Source of the DNA: SFWF01 sp045539095
GTDB taxonomy: Bacteria > Bacillota > Clostridia > Oscillospirales > Acutalibacteraceae
Reading direction: 5' to 3'
Assembly (NCBI GenBank): GCA_045539095.1
Contig: JAZQER010000025.1
Location: 1-14,878, forward strand
Length of the DNA: 14,878 nucleotides
Part shown: piece after piece, positions 1 through 8,483 of the stretch
How the letters are laid out: every line of letters starts with the position of its first letter
Position numbering within the stretch: position 1 is the first letter of the stretch
Position numbers and translations under genes: made by a program
Notes under the pieces: generated by a model
The model's database searches: none
What the model saw: only the letters and a program-made list of their open reading frames with translations
Told to the model about the DNA's origin: nothing

Positions 1-1
1 T

Positions 2-985
2 GTCTTCCTAAGACCGCTTGGGCCCTCCGACTTTATCTTTGACCTCGAATATTATAAGAATTACGCTAAGCAGCTTGAGAATGCTGGCGCAGATTCTATA
101 TGCGTTAAGGATATGGCGGGCCTTCTTACCCCCTACGGTACCTATGACCTTGTAAAGGCTCTCAAGGAGACCGTTAAGGTTCCGATTCAGGTTCATACCC
201 ACTATACTTCGGGCCTTGGTTCAATGGTTCTCTTGAAGGCAATTGAAGCAGGAGCAGATGTTGTTGACACTGCAATTTCACCCCTTGCTCTAGGAACTTC
301 TCACGCAGCCACTGAGTCTATTGTTGCGGCTCTTCAGGGTACCGAGTATGACACAGGACTTGACCTTGAAGCGCTCAGTAATATAGCTAAATATGTTTCT
401 ACCCTTAGGGAAAAATATCTCGAGAACGGACTTCTTAACCCCAAAATGCTTGGCGTTGATGGAAAGACACTTATTTATCAGGTACCGGGCGGTATGCTTT
501 CAAACCTTGTTTCACAGCTTAAGCAAGCAGGAAAAGAAGATAAACTCAGTGAGGTTCTTGCTGAAGTTCCCGCGGTCCGTGCTGACTGTGGATATCCTCC
601 GCTCGTAACTCCTTCTTCTCAGATCGTAGGTACTCAGGCAGTATTTAATGTAATAAACGGCGAACGCTACAAGATGGTTACCAAAGAATTCAAGGGACTT
701 GTTCGCGGCGAGTACGGAAAAACTCCGCTTCCGATAGATCCTGAGTTCAGAAAGAAGATCATAGGTGATGCTGAACCTATCGACTGTAGACCAGCAGATC
801 TTATTGAGCCTGAGCTTCATAAGATCCGTGAGGAGGCTAAACAGTGGATAGAGCAAGAAGAGGATGTTCTTTCTTATGCACAGTTTGGTCAGGTTGCAGT
901 TAAATTCTTCGAAGAACGCAACAACAAAAAGTATAAGGTGGATTCTGAACACGCTGATGCTGAATCTGCAGTTCATCCCATCTAA
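2..985 (+). CDS. oadA: Oxaloacetate decarboxylase alpha / pyruvate carboxylase subunit B-type carboxyltransferase, 5' end missing
   Basis: Biotin-dependent carboxyltransferase that moves a carboxyl group between oxaloacetate/pyruvate and carboxybiotin at a metal centre in a TIM barrel. The reading frame is open to the left edge, so the N-terminal barrel is outside the window. Visible family marks are VKDMAGLL, whose Lys (107-109) fits the carbamylated active-site lysine; the metal-ligand pair HTH (194-202); the DTAISPLALGTSHAATES block; and the post-barrel conserved domain with PGGMLSN (485-505) and the VTPSSQIVGTQAVFNV block. The protein stops about 100 residues after that block, with no Ala/Pro linker and no biotinyl MKM motif, so a separate biotin carrier subunit is expected. 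The first ~17 codons do not resemble the family's usual YTTSP segment (see findings). Choosing between OadA and PycB needs neighbouring genes. The TAA stop is at 983-985; the next gene has its own promoter. Confidence 0.85.
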   Translation, partial: VFLRPLGPSDFIFDLEYYKNYAKQLENAGADSICVKDMAGLLTPYGTYDLVKALKETVKVPIQVHTHYTSGLGSMVLLKAIEAGADVVDTAISPLALGTSHAATESIVAALQGTEYDTGLDLEALSNIAKYVSTLREKYLENGLLNPKMLGVDGKTLIYQVPGGMLSNLVSQLKQAGKEDKLSEVLAEVPAVRADCGYPPLVTPSSQIVGTQAVFNVINGERYKMVTKEFKGLVRGEYGKTPLPIDPEFRKKIIGDAEPIDCRPADLIEPELHKIREEAKQWIEQEEDVLSYAQFGQVAVKFFEERNNKKYKVDSEHADAESAVHPI

Positions 986-993
986 AAAAACTG

Positions 994-1022
994 TTGCATT
1001 ATTGAGATATTTGTGTTATAAT
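994..1022 (+). promoter_or_regulatory. Sigma-A-type promoter of secG
   Basis: TTGCAT (994-999), a 17-bp spacer and a perfect TATAAT (1017-1022) lie between the carboxyltransferase stop and secG. A second TATAAT (1031-1036) has no matching -35. The RBS GGAGGT lies at 1053-1058, eight bases before the secG ATG. Confidence 0.75.
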
Positions 1023-1065
1023 CCCCTTGTTATAATGTTATGGAAACTTTACGGAGGTTATATAA

Positions 1066-1317
1066 ATGTTAGTTTGGCAGATTATTTTTGGTATATTGCT
1101 TTTAATCGCTTCTATCGTCGTTATTGCTGTTGTTCTTCTTCAGCAGGGTCATCGTGCCGGTATTAACGGTGCTATTTCCGGCGGTGCAGATACATTTCTT
1201 TCTAAGACAAAAGCCAGAACTCTTGATGCTACGTTAGCTCGAGTTACAAAGTACATCGCTATCGGTTTCTTTGTTCTTGTGCTTTTGGCTAATGTTGTTT
1301 TAGCAATTGTTAAATAG
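1066..1317 (+). CDS. secG: Preprotein translocase subunit SecG
   Basis: Small inner-membrane subunit of the SecYEG channel, which assists SecA-driven protein export. The 83-residue product has the standard two-helix layout: a hydrophobic N-terminal segment (about residues 4-24), the conserved LLQQG turn (about 24-28), a polar Gly-rich loop containing the GAISGGADTFL block, a charged stretch (KTKARTLDATLARVT), and a second hydrophobic segment (about 63-82). Length and loop sequence match Bacillota SecG. The ATG has a strong SD (GGAGGT) eight bases upstream. It is transcribed alone from the promoter at 994-1022 and closed by the hairpin at 1322-1351. In many Bacillota secG lies next to rnr and smpB; here it is followed by a bofA-like gene. 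Confidence 0.95.
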   Translation: MLVWQIIFGILLLIASIVVIAVVLLQQGHRAGINGAISGGADTFLSKTKARTLDATLARVTKYIAIGFFVLVLLANVVLAIVK

Positions 1318-1321
1318 TTTG

Positions 1322-1351
1322 AACAGCAACACTTTTTAGTGTTGCTGTTTT
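1322..1351 (+). terminator. Intrinsic terminator of secG
   Basis: Perfect 11-bp stem (1322-1332 with 1339-1349), 6-base T-rich loop, then a short T run. It starts five bases after the secG stop codon. Confidence 0.85.
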
Positions 1352-1379
1352 CATATATTTAAAGGATATCTCATAATCT
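1350..1379 (+). promoter_or_regulatory. Possible sigma-E (mother-cell) promoter of bofA
   Basis: By eye, TTCATATA (1350-1357), a 14-bp spacer and CATAATCT (1372-1379) each match 6 of 8 positions of the B. subtilis sigma-E consensus (about rTmATAwT and CATACAnT). bofA is a sigma-E gene in B. subtilis. The match is imperfect in AT-rich DNA, so it remains a candidate. If real, the transcript would begin in the loop of the hairpin at 1368-1405 and would lack its 5' arm. Confidence 0.3.
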
Positions 1380-1405
1380 TATTTTGAAGATTGTGAGGTT
1401 TTTTT
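1368..1405 (+). terminator. Terminator-like hairpin ending at the bofA start codon
   Basis: Arms 1368-1380 and 1387-1399 pair over 13 bp, including G-U pairs, around a 6-base loop. A run of seven T follows (1399-1405, its first T in the stem), and the bofA ATG is the next base. The 3' arm contains GTGAGG (1393-1398), the only SD candidate for bofA. It could be a second terminator behind secG, an RBS-masking structure for read-through RNA, or both. Confidence 0.6.
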
Positions 1406-1666
1406 ATGTCAGTTATAAAAATCGTGTTCTTTGCGTTATTAGCTATTTACGGCTGTCTTTTCTTAATTTTTGCAGCTTTGACGGGCAAGCCGTGTAAAGC
1501 AATGATAATCAATTCGATTTCGGGTTGTTTTGCGCTTATTATACTTAGTTTGTTAAAAAATATATTATCTTTAAACATTGCAGTTAATATATATTCATTG
1601 CTTGTGTCCGTAATTTGGGGCATACCCGGGGTTATAATACAATTAATCATAAATACAATATATTAA
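1406..1666 (+). CDS. bofA: BofA-like pro-sigma-K processing inhibitor (small membrane protein)
   Basis: The 86-residue product is almost entirely hydrophobic, with about three membrane segments (residues 5-25, 34-50 and 58-82) and few charges. The C-terminal part matches the BofA family pattern: KAMIINSISG, then ILSLNIAVNIYSLLVSVIWGIPGVI, whose N-x-Y/F-s...GIPGV ending is the family hallmark. In B. subtilis BofA sits in the outer forespore membrane and holds the SpoIVFB protease inactive until a forespore signal arrives, delaying sigma-K activation. The ATG at 1406 has GAGG seven bases upstream, inside a hairpin arm. The gene appears monocistronic; a promoter for addB follows. The assignment rests on topology and the C-terminal motif; a generic small membrane protein is the alternative. 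Confidence 0.75.
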   Translation: MSVIKIVFFALLAIYGCLFLIFAALTGKPCKAMIINSISGCFALIILSLLKNILSLNIAVNIYSLLVSVIWGIPGVIIQLIINTIY

Positions 1667-1673
1667 ATTTATC

Positions 1674-1702
1674 TTCCTAATTTGAGTGTTTTGTAGTATA
1701 AT
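1674..1702 (+). promoter_or_regulatory. Probable promoter of addBA
   Basis: A perfect TATAAT (1697-1702) follows a weak -35, TTCCTA (1674-1679), at 17 bp. Transcription from here would start near 1709, leaving a 5' leader of about 20 bases that contains the SD for the ATG at 1730. That position argues against the in-frame ATG at 1715. Confidence 0.45.
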
Positions 1703-1729
1703 ATTTGTATAAAAATGAAGGGGAGTAAA

Positions 1730-4700
1730 ATGCTTAATTTTGGTTTAGGTCGCGGTTGTAGCGGAAAGTCGGAGCAAGTAGGTGATACAGCGGCTAAGGC
1801 TTCACTTTCTAAGCAAGTAATTATAATAATACCTGAGCAATTTTCGTTTGAAACCGAGAGGGCAATTCTTCATACAAAGACCTATAATAACGACAACATT
1901 AAGGTTATGAGTTTTACAAAATTATATGCCGAGGTCTCTCGTACTGCGGGCTTTGGCAAGCTTCCGATTATGAGTGACGGCGAGCGCATATTGCTTACTG
2001 ATATGGCTCTAAATCAGTCTAAGGAACAACTTACTGTTTTTGATAGGTTCGCAGGATATCCTGAATTTTCGTCGAAGATTGCCGATACAATAAACGATTT
2101 TAAATTTGCGGCTGTAAACGCTGATATGTTATTAGATGCGGCTTGCGGTATCGGTGGCTCGTGCGGCGCCAAGCTTCACGATATAGCGGTTGTAATGTCG
2201 GTTTATGATGCTCTTATTTCGGACAAGTTTATAGACCCTTCAGATTATTTGACAAGACTGTATAATATTCTTGAGTTTTTTGAATATTTTAAGGACAAGG
2301 AAGTTTACTTTGATTCTTTCACAGGTTTTACGGGACAACAATTCAAAATTATTAACCGTATACTTTCACAAGCCGATGAAGTAACCTTTTCATTTTGTAC
2401 AGACAATATTTCTGATACAGATTTAAACATTTTTTATAACATAAATAAAACTGCTCAAAAGCTCCTTGCGCTTGCAAGAATGAACGGTATTGATATTGGC
2501 GAACCTGTAAAGCTTTATAATAATCATTATTCAAACAATTCACTAAAGAATTTAGAAAGATTATTTGCCGGCGAAAGTACTGTAAAATTTGCAGATGAAG
2601 GGGATAATAATTTACGTATTATCAGGTGTAATGACCCACGCGAAGAAGCTTTTGCTGCAGTCGGAATAGTCAGGAATCTGGTTGAAAGTAAAAAATACAG
2701 ATACAGAGATTTTATTATTGTAGCAAGAAATGCCGATACATATAAAAACTATATTGAGATTTTCTGTAAGAAAAATAAAATTCAGTGTTTTTTAGATAAA
2801 AAAGTAGAGCTAACAGATACGATACTGTATATATATATTCAATCCTTACTGAAGATTAAATCTTCTTTCTCAACTGAAAATATTTTAACTTGGCTTAAAT
2901 GCGGCTTCAATTCTTACGACTCAGACGATATTTATGCTCTTGAAGATTATATTTACGTATGGAATATTGCAGGAAGAGATTGGGGAAAAGAGTGGATAAT
3001 GAATCCAAGCGGTTTTGGTAACTGCGAAATTTCTGAGGAGGATAAAGCCCTTTTATTAAGGCTTAACAAGATTCGGGAAGATGTTTATAAGCGGCTTAAC
3101 AGATTCTGTTCGTCGTTTGACGGCTCCTCGCTCCAACACTCTAAGGCATTGTATGATTTTTTAATTTCAGAAAAAGTAGATGAACATTTGTCGACTGTTT
3201 GTCGAAACCTAGAGGATGACGAAGACAGATTTTCTGCTTCTGTTTTGCGACAGTCCTGGGATAAAATTATGCAGATATTAGATTCGGTTGCGAATCTTTG
3301 TAAGCCTGACATAAAAACAGATGACTATATTAAAGCTGTAATGATATCCTGTAAGGCTGTATCGCTTTCCAATATTCCTCAGATGCTTGACGAGGTTACC
3401 TTCGGAGACGCTGACAGAATAAGACCGTCAAAGCCGAAAGTTGCAATAATTCTCGGAGCTAATCAAGGTGTTTTTCCACACCAATCATTAAAAACGGGGC
3501 TGTTAGCTTCCAAAGATAAACGAAAGCTTGAGGAGTTCGGTATTTCACTGAATGATGATGAGATTAAAAGCGCTGTTGAAGAGAACTATCTTGTGTACTC
3601 AATGGTCTGTTGTCCGATTGATAGGACTTTTATACTTTATTCTCAAAAGACCGTCAGTGGAGAAAAGCTTGAACCGTCTGCATTCTTATCTAAAATCGAG
3701 GACAGTTTTAAGAGGGTCATTACAACAGATTTTGATCCCTTGGCTGAGTGTATATTTATGCCTCCGACACCAGAAAGTGCCGCTTATTTAATGAGCGATC
3801 TTTACGGAGAAAAATTTGAGACAGTAAAAGCATCCTTAAAAGAATGTGGCGAAGTAGATAATATACTTCAAAGCTTTGATAAAGACTTATTTAATGATAG
3901 TTTTGTCATTTCCGCTGAGAATTCAGATAAACTTTTTAATGACAGTATTTATATTTCTGCATCCAAATTTGACGATTTTTATTCTTGCAGATTAATGTAC
4001 TTTTTGAAATTCGGTTTAAAAACAGGAAAACTAAGACAAGCCGACCTTAACTCAATTCAACGGGGAACAATTACCCATTATGTTCTTGAAACACTGATAA
4101 ATACATATCGTAAAAAACTCGGCGAGCTGTCCGATAATGAGATAAGCAGTGAGGTGGACCGTCTTATTGATGAATATGTTGTCTCCATTTCAGGCTCCGA
4201 GATTTTGCTTACCCCTCGCTTTAAATTTCTCCTTTCTAAGATTGCGCGATCTGTTAAGTGTGTAGTTATGCATATTGCGGAGGAGTTTAGACAGAGTGAC
4301 TTTGACCCAGTTTATTGCGAATTTGAGATATCGGAAAACGGAGATATTCCAGAACTTAGAATTCCTATTGATCAAGGCGAAATGGTGCTGACAGGAAAAA
4401 TCGATAGGGTGGATCTGTTTAAAAATACTGTTAGAATAGTCGATTACAAAACCGGCACTAAGTCATTTGAACTGTCAGATACTCTTTTGGGGCTTAATAT
4501 GCAGATGCTTATTTATCTGTATGCACTGATAAAAAACGGTGACACTATAGCTTCCGACCTTCGCGCGGGGGGCATACTTTATATGCCTGCTAAGAGCGAC
4601 TCAAAAACAAAAAAGCTTACGATGAACGGACTTATTCTTGAAGATGAAGAAGTTATTGGTGCAATGGATAAGGAAAATAAGGGTAAATTTATACCAAGCT

Positions 4701-4969
4701 ATAAAGTCGGTAATAAATCGTTTGTTGACCAAGAGCTATTTTCATTGATTTTTGAGAATATTGAAAAACTTATAAAATCTATGGGTAACACCATAAGACA
4801 CGGTGATTTTATTCCCGAACCTACTGACTCTTTAGGCGCGGATGCTTGCAAATACTGTGATTATGAATCGGTTTGCAGAAGACGAAACCATAAGCATTTT
4901 AAGGTTGAAAAGCACAGTAATGAAGCAATTAGAGAAATACTGAAAGGAGGAGATACAGGTGGAGTTTAA
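1730..4969 (+). CDS. addB: ATP-dependent helicase/deoxyribonuclease subunit AddB
   Basis: AddB pairs with AddA in the RecBCD-like enzyme that resects DNA double-strand ends for RecA loading. Seen in the 1079-residue product: Walker A G-R-G-C-S-G-K-S (residues 7-14), the AddB-typical PEQFSFETER just after it, a RecB-family nuclease domain with GKIDRVDLF (about 889-897) and VDYKTG (D905, K907), and four cysteines fitting the AddB iron-sulfur cluster: C753 (DFYSCRLMYF) and C1040, C1043, C1049 (C-x2-C-x5-C). Helicase motifs are otherwise degenerate, as usual in AddB. An in-frame ATG at 1715 exists, but AAGGGGAG (1718-1725) is placed for the ATG at 1730, and translation from 1730 gives the family-typical N-terminus MLNFGLGRG. 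The 3' end overlaps addA by 11 bp, implying translational coupling. All key residues look intact. Confidence 0.93.
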   Translation: MLNFGLGRGCSGKSEQVGDTAAKASLSKQVIIIIPEQFSFETERAILHTKTYNNDNIKVMSFTKLYAEVSRTAGFGKLPIMSDGERILLTDMALNQSKEQLTVFDRFAGYPEFSSKIADTINDFKFAAVNADMLLDAACGIGGSCGAKLHDIAVVMSVYDALISDKFIDPSDYLTRLYNILEFFEYFKDKEVYFDSFTGFTGQQFKIINRILSQADEVTFSFCTDNISDTDLNIFYNINKTAQKLLALARMNGIDIGEPVKLYNNHYSNNSLKNLERLFAGESTVKFADEGDNNLRIIRCNDPREEAFAAVGIVRNLVESKKYRYRDFIIVARNADTYKNYIEIFCKKNKIQCFLDKKVELTDTILYIYIQSLLKIKSSFSTENILTWLKCGFNSYDSDDIYALEDYIYVWNIAGRDWGKEWIMNPSGFGNCEISEEDKALLLRLNKIREDVYKRLNRFCSSFDGSSLQHSKALYDFLISEKVDEHLSTVCRNLEDDEDRFSASVLRQSWDKIMQILDSVANLCKPDIKTDDYIKAVMISCKAVSLSNIPQMLDEVTFGDADRIRPSKPKVAIILGANQGVFPHQSLKTGLLASKDKRKLEEFGISLNDDEIKSAVEENYLVYSMVCCPIDRTFILYSQKTVSGEKLEPSAFLSKIEDSFKRVITTDFDPLAECIFMPPTPESAAYLMSDLYGEKFETVKASLKECGEVDNILQSFDKDLFNDSFVISAENSDKLFNDSIYISASKFDDFYSCRLMYFLKFGLKTGKLRQADLNSIQRGTITHYVLETLINTYRKKLGELSDNEISSEVDRLIDEYVVSISGSEILLTPRFKFLLSKIARSVKCVVMHIAEEFRQSDFDPVYCEFEISENGDIPELRIPIDQGEMVLTGKIDRVDLFKNTVRIVDYKTGTKSFELSDTLLGLNMQMLIYLYALIKNGDTIASDLRAGGILYMPAKSDSKTKKLTMNGLILEDEEVIGAMDKENKGKFIPSYKVGNKSFVDQELFSLIFENIEKLIKSMGNTIRHGDFIPEPTDSLGADACKYCDYESVCRRRNHKHFKVEKHSNEAIREILKGGDTGGV

Positions 4970-7900
4970 ACCGACTGCTGCGCAAGAAAAAGCAATCTAT
5001 TCAAAAGAAAATACACTTGTATCAGCCGCCGCAGGCTCAGGAAAAACTGCAGTATTAGTGCAAAGAGTCATAGAGTTGTTGACCGATAACGACAATCCGC
5101 TTATGGCAGACCGTATGCTTGTTGTTACTTTTACAAACGCAGCTGCAGAAGAACTAAAGCTTCGAATTGAAAGAAAACTGAATGACGCTCTTGAAGCCGA
5201 ACCGTATAATCAGCTTCTTCAAAAGCAAAAGGTTCTGTTTGCCACTGCAAAGATAAGCACAATTGATACTTTTTGTATTAATCTTATCAGAGACAATTTT
5301 GAAAAGGCGGCAATTGATCCATCCTTTAAAATTGCTGATAACTCAGATATTAGAATGATTATGTCTGCATCGTTATCTAAGATTTTGAACGATGAGTTTA
5401 ATTCGTCTGATAGTGATTTTTTAAATTTGCTTGAATATGTGGGATCGGATTACGATGATAATGAGCTCGCAAGAATGATTTCTGAAATCTATTCTTACAG
5501 TAGAAAAATGCCTTATCCCGAAAAGTGGATATCAAAAGTACTGAAAAATTATACTGATTTTGCTGACGGTAAGAATAACAGTTGGTTTTTAGATGCTCTG
5601 AAGCTTGTCAAAGAGTTTGCATATGAAGCTAAGTTAACTATTGAAAAAGCTGTATCTTCTCTTGAATACAATGAGGTTGCATTTGAGAAATACAGTGAAA
5701 ATATTTTATATATTTCAAGTTTTATCAGCAGCTTAATTGCATTTTGTGACACTGACGATTGGGATGGGATTTATAATATTATTAAAGATTATTCGCCGCC
5801 TCCAATGAAAATACTTTCCGCGAAGTATAAGAGCGAGGAATCTGAATATGCAAAAGCGCAACGAGACGCTGCTCAAAAGTTGATTTCTCATATTATGAAG
5901 CTTGTTTACGGCGACAGTAAAACACTGAGAAATGAGATATCTGAATCTCTTCCTCACATTAAAAAGATATCGGATCTTGTAATAGAATTTTCAAAAGCAG
6001 TAAGCAAAGAACTGCAAAGTAGGGGACTTATGACCTTCGATATGGTCGAACAAACTGCTTTAGAACTGATTACCGAATATAAAGACGGCAAGATCATGCC
6101 TTCTGCTGATGCTGGTGACTACATTTCTGCTTTTGATGCAGTGCTTGTTGATGAATATCAGGACACTAACGATCTTCAGGACACACTTTTTAGGGTGCTC
6201 TCTGATGGTGAGAAAAAAATGTTCTGTGTGGGAGATGCAAAACAGAGTATATATCGTTTTCGCGGAGCAAATCCCCATAATTTTATTCAAAAGAAAAAAA
6301 TATATTCAGATGAGGATTCTGAAAATCGCTTTGGCTTAAGGGTAGACCTTGCCGGCAACTTCCGCAGCCGTCGGGAAATATGTGATTATGTAAACCGATT
6401 ATTTTCTTTTATTATGCACGAAGATACTGCAGGCATAGAGTATGATGCAAAAGAAAAATTAGAGCCGCTTGCGGTTTTCCCCGATAACAATGAGAAAAAG
6501 GTTGAACATCATTTTGTTGACATTTCTGCTCTGGCAGATTTATCAGACGATGATTCGTCTGATGCAAAGTGTGTCGCTGAGGCTAATGTTATCGCAAAGA
6601 TAATTAAGGACACACTAAATGCACCTCCTTTTATTAAGTGCGATAACGGTCTTAGACAAGCAAAATACAGTGATATTACCATATTAATGAGATCGCTTAG
6701 CGGAAGTGGACCGATTTTTTCAAAAGTTCTTAGAGAGCACGGTATTCCTATTTCTCTCGCGGATAAGAGCGTTTTTGAAGCTGATGAGGTAGTAACGCTG
6801 CTATCACTTTTACGAGTTATTAATAATCCCTATGATGATATTTCTCTTCTAACGGTACTTACATCACCGCTCTTCGCTTTTACAATAGATGAGCTGGCAC
6901 AGATGCGCTCAGAGTACAAAAAAGGCAAACTCATTTCAGCGATATCTGTTGCGGCGTCGAATGGGAATATAAAGGCAGACTCATTTTTAAAGAGCCTATC
7001 AGACTATCGCAAGATAAGTGTTGTATCAAAGGTATATGAGCTTATAGACAGAATTTTTGATAACACGAATTTTGTCGGTATAGTCTCTAGAATGACTGAC
7101 GGAGATATGAAAAAGGCAAATCTACTGTCTATAAGAAATCTTGCTTTATCTGTTGAAAGCGAAGGGAAGCGAAGTCTGCGTGAATTTCTTTACAGGGTTG
7201 AGGAAGCAAGCGATAAGGATTTGAGGGCGGAAATACCTCACACTGGTGATTCTGTACGCATATCCACCATTCATTCTTCAAAGGGACTTCAGTATCCTAT
7301 CTGTATACTTGCCGATACGGGACATCAATTTAATTTTTCTGACTGCTATGCTTCTTTGCTGACCGATGAGCATTATGGCTTTTCATTCAGATATTCTGAT
7401 GCACATAGTAATGAAAGGTCAGAAACATTTTTGAGAACGCTTATGTCCGAGTATGAAAAAGAACAGCTTATGGCGGAAGAGATACGCCTTTTGTATGTTG
7501 CGATGACCCGCGCAGAGGAAAAACTTATAATTACATCTTCGTTTACAGATTTGAAAAAGAAGATATCTTCGCTCGTAGATATGGGATTTGTTGAGCACGG
7601 TCGTATGCGAACGTATTCGTTTAAAGCTACAAAATCATATTCTGATTGGATATTTGCAGATGAGTTCTATAGAAATGCAGATAAATATATCGAATACTTG
7701 AACGGAGAGTCAGAAATTGAGGGTATTCATACATACTTCGAGCCCGCTCAACCGCAGAAGACTGATGAATATCAAGCTGATGAAAGTACCGTAAAGCGGC
7801 TTATCAAAAATTATTCTTATGAGTATCCGTTTTCAGAGCTCCTCAGTATAGAGGCAAAAGCATCGGTAACCGATATTGTTCATAAGGCGGACGAATCAAA

Positions 7901-8453
7901 ATATCAGTTTACTGCCAAACCTGCATTTATGACCGGCAATGGTTTGAATTCTGCCGAAAGGGGAACCGCTACGCATAAGTTTATGCAGTTTTGTGATTGC
8001 TATGCTGCATCGGTATCTGTTGAAGATGAATGTGAGCGGCTTTATGAATTAGGATTTCTTACTAGGGAAGAAGCTGACTGCGTTGATAAAGTATCGGTTC
8101 TTAAATTCTTTGAATCAGAACTTTACAAAAGAATTATTGCTTCTAAACAGGTGAGAAGAGAGATGAATTTCTTATCTGAATTTCCTGCAAGTTATCTGAA
8201 AACAGATTTAAATCCCGCGCTTTCTGGTGAAAAGATAATTGTTCAAGGCGCAGTTGATTTGCTTTTTGAGCATGATGACGGAATCGTAATCGTTGACTTT
8301 AAGACAGACCGTAATAAAAACGAACTAGAGCTTACAAAGTGCTACAGCGAACAGCTTAAGATTTACGGTATGGCATGTGAGAAACTTCTTAAAAAGAAGG
8401 TAAAGCAGCTTATAATTTATTCGTTCACACTTAATAAGACAATAGAACTGTAA
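4959..8453 (+). CDS. addA: ATP-dependent helicase/nuclease subunit AddA
   Basis: UvrD-like SF1A helicase fused to a RecB-family nuclease; the motor of the AddAB double-strand-break resection enzyme. Motifs in order in the 1164-residue product: Q-motif TAAQEKAI (6-13), Walker A AAGSGKT (24-30), motif Ia VTFTNAAAEEL, Walker B VDEYQDT (397-403), motif III VGDAKQSIYRFRGANP (starting at 424), motif IV NFRSR, motif V VRISTIHSSKGLQYP (766-780), motif VI LLYVAMTRAEEKL (844-856), then the nuclease core GAVDLLF (from 1097) and VDFKTD (1112-1117). Helicase and nuclease are therefore both predicted active. The start is GTG at 4959, with AAAGGAGG (4943-4950) eight bases upstream, inside the end of addB. 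The length is within the clostridial range. The operon ends at the hairpin immediately after the stop codon. Confidence 0.96.
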   Translation: MEFKPTAAQEKAIYSKENTLVSAAAGSGKTAVLVQRVIELLTDNDNPLMADRMLVVTFTNAAAEELKLRIERKLNDALEAEPYNQLLQKQKVLFATAKISTIDTFCINLIRDNFEKAAIDPSFKIADNSDIRMIMSASLSKILNDEFNSSDSDFLNLLEYVGSDYDDNELARMISEIYSYSRKMPYPEKWISKVLKNYTDFADGKNNSWFLDALKLVKEFAYEAKLTIEKAVSSLEYNEVAFEKYSENILYISSFISSLIAFCDTDDWDGIYNIIKDYSPPPMKILSAKYKSEESEYAKAQRDAAQKLISHIMKLVYGDSKTLRNEISESLPHIKKISDLVIEFSKAVSKELQSRGLMTFDMVEQTALELITEYKDGKIMPSADAGDYISAFDAVLVDEYQDTNDLQDTLFRVLSDGEKKMFCVGDAKQSIYRFRGANPHNFIQKKKIYSDEDSENRFGLRVDLAGNFRSRREICDYVNRLFSFIMHEDTAGIEYDAKEKLEPLAVFPDNNEKKVEHHFVDISALADLSDDDSSDAKCVAEANVIAKIIKDTLNAPPFIKCDNGLRQAKYSDITILMRSLSGSGPIFSKVLREHGIPISLADKSVFEADEVVTLLSLLRVINNPYDDISLLTVLTSPLFAFTIDELAQMRSEYKKGKLISAISVAASNGNIKADSFLKSLSDYRKISVVSKVYELIDRIFDNTNFVGIVSRMTDGDMKKANLLSIRNLALSVESEGKRSLREFLYRVEEASDKDLRAEIPHTGDSVRISTIHSSKGLQYPICILADTGHQFNFSDCYASLLTDEHYGFSFRYSDAHSNERSETFLRTLMSEYEKEQLMAEEIRLLYVAMTRAEEKLIITSSFTDLKKKISSLVDMGFVEHGRMRTYSFKATKSYSDWIFADEFYRNADKYIEYLNGESEIEGIHTYFEPAQPQKTDEYQADESTVKRLIKNYSYEYPFSELLSIEAKASVTDIVHKADESKYQFTAKPAFMTGNGLNSAERGTATHKFMQFCDCYAASVSVEDECERLYELGFLTREEADCVDKVSVLKFFESELYKRIIASKQVRREMNFLSEFPASYLKTDLNPALSGEKIIVQGAVDLLFEHDDGIVIVDFKTDRNKNELELTKCYSEQLKIYGMACEKLLKKKVKQLIIYSFTLNKTIEL

Positions 8454-8483
8454 AAAACACGGTGTCCAATGACACCGTGTTTT
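8454..8483. terminator. Bidirectional terminator between addA and dpaB
   Basis: Perfect 13-bp stem (8454-8466 with 8471-8483) with a 4-base loop CAAT. Both arms end in A/T runs, giving U-runs in either direction. It begins one base after the addA stop and covers the last two bases of the dpaB stop codon, so both convergent genes share it. Confidence 0.9.

Noticed and set aside
512..976. 154-codon open frame on the minus strand
   Set aside because: It lies entirely opposite the carboxyltransferase gene, whose protein has clear conserved motifs. The minus-strand translation has no recognisable domain and no SD.
864..1166. 100-codon plus-strand frame spanning the carboxyltransferase end and the secG start
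   Set aside because: It overlaps two well-supported genes in another frame, has no SD, and its translation is low-complexity and Tyr/Cys-rich.
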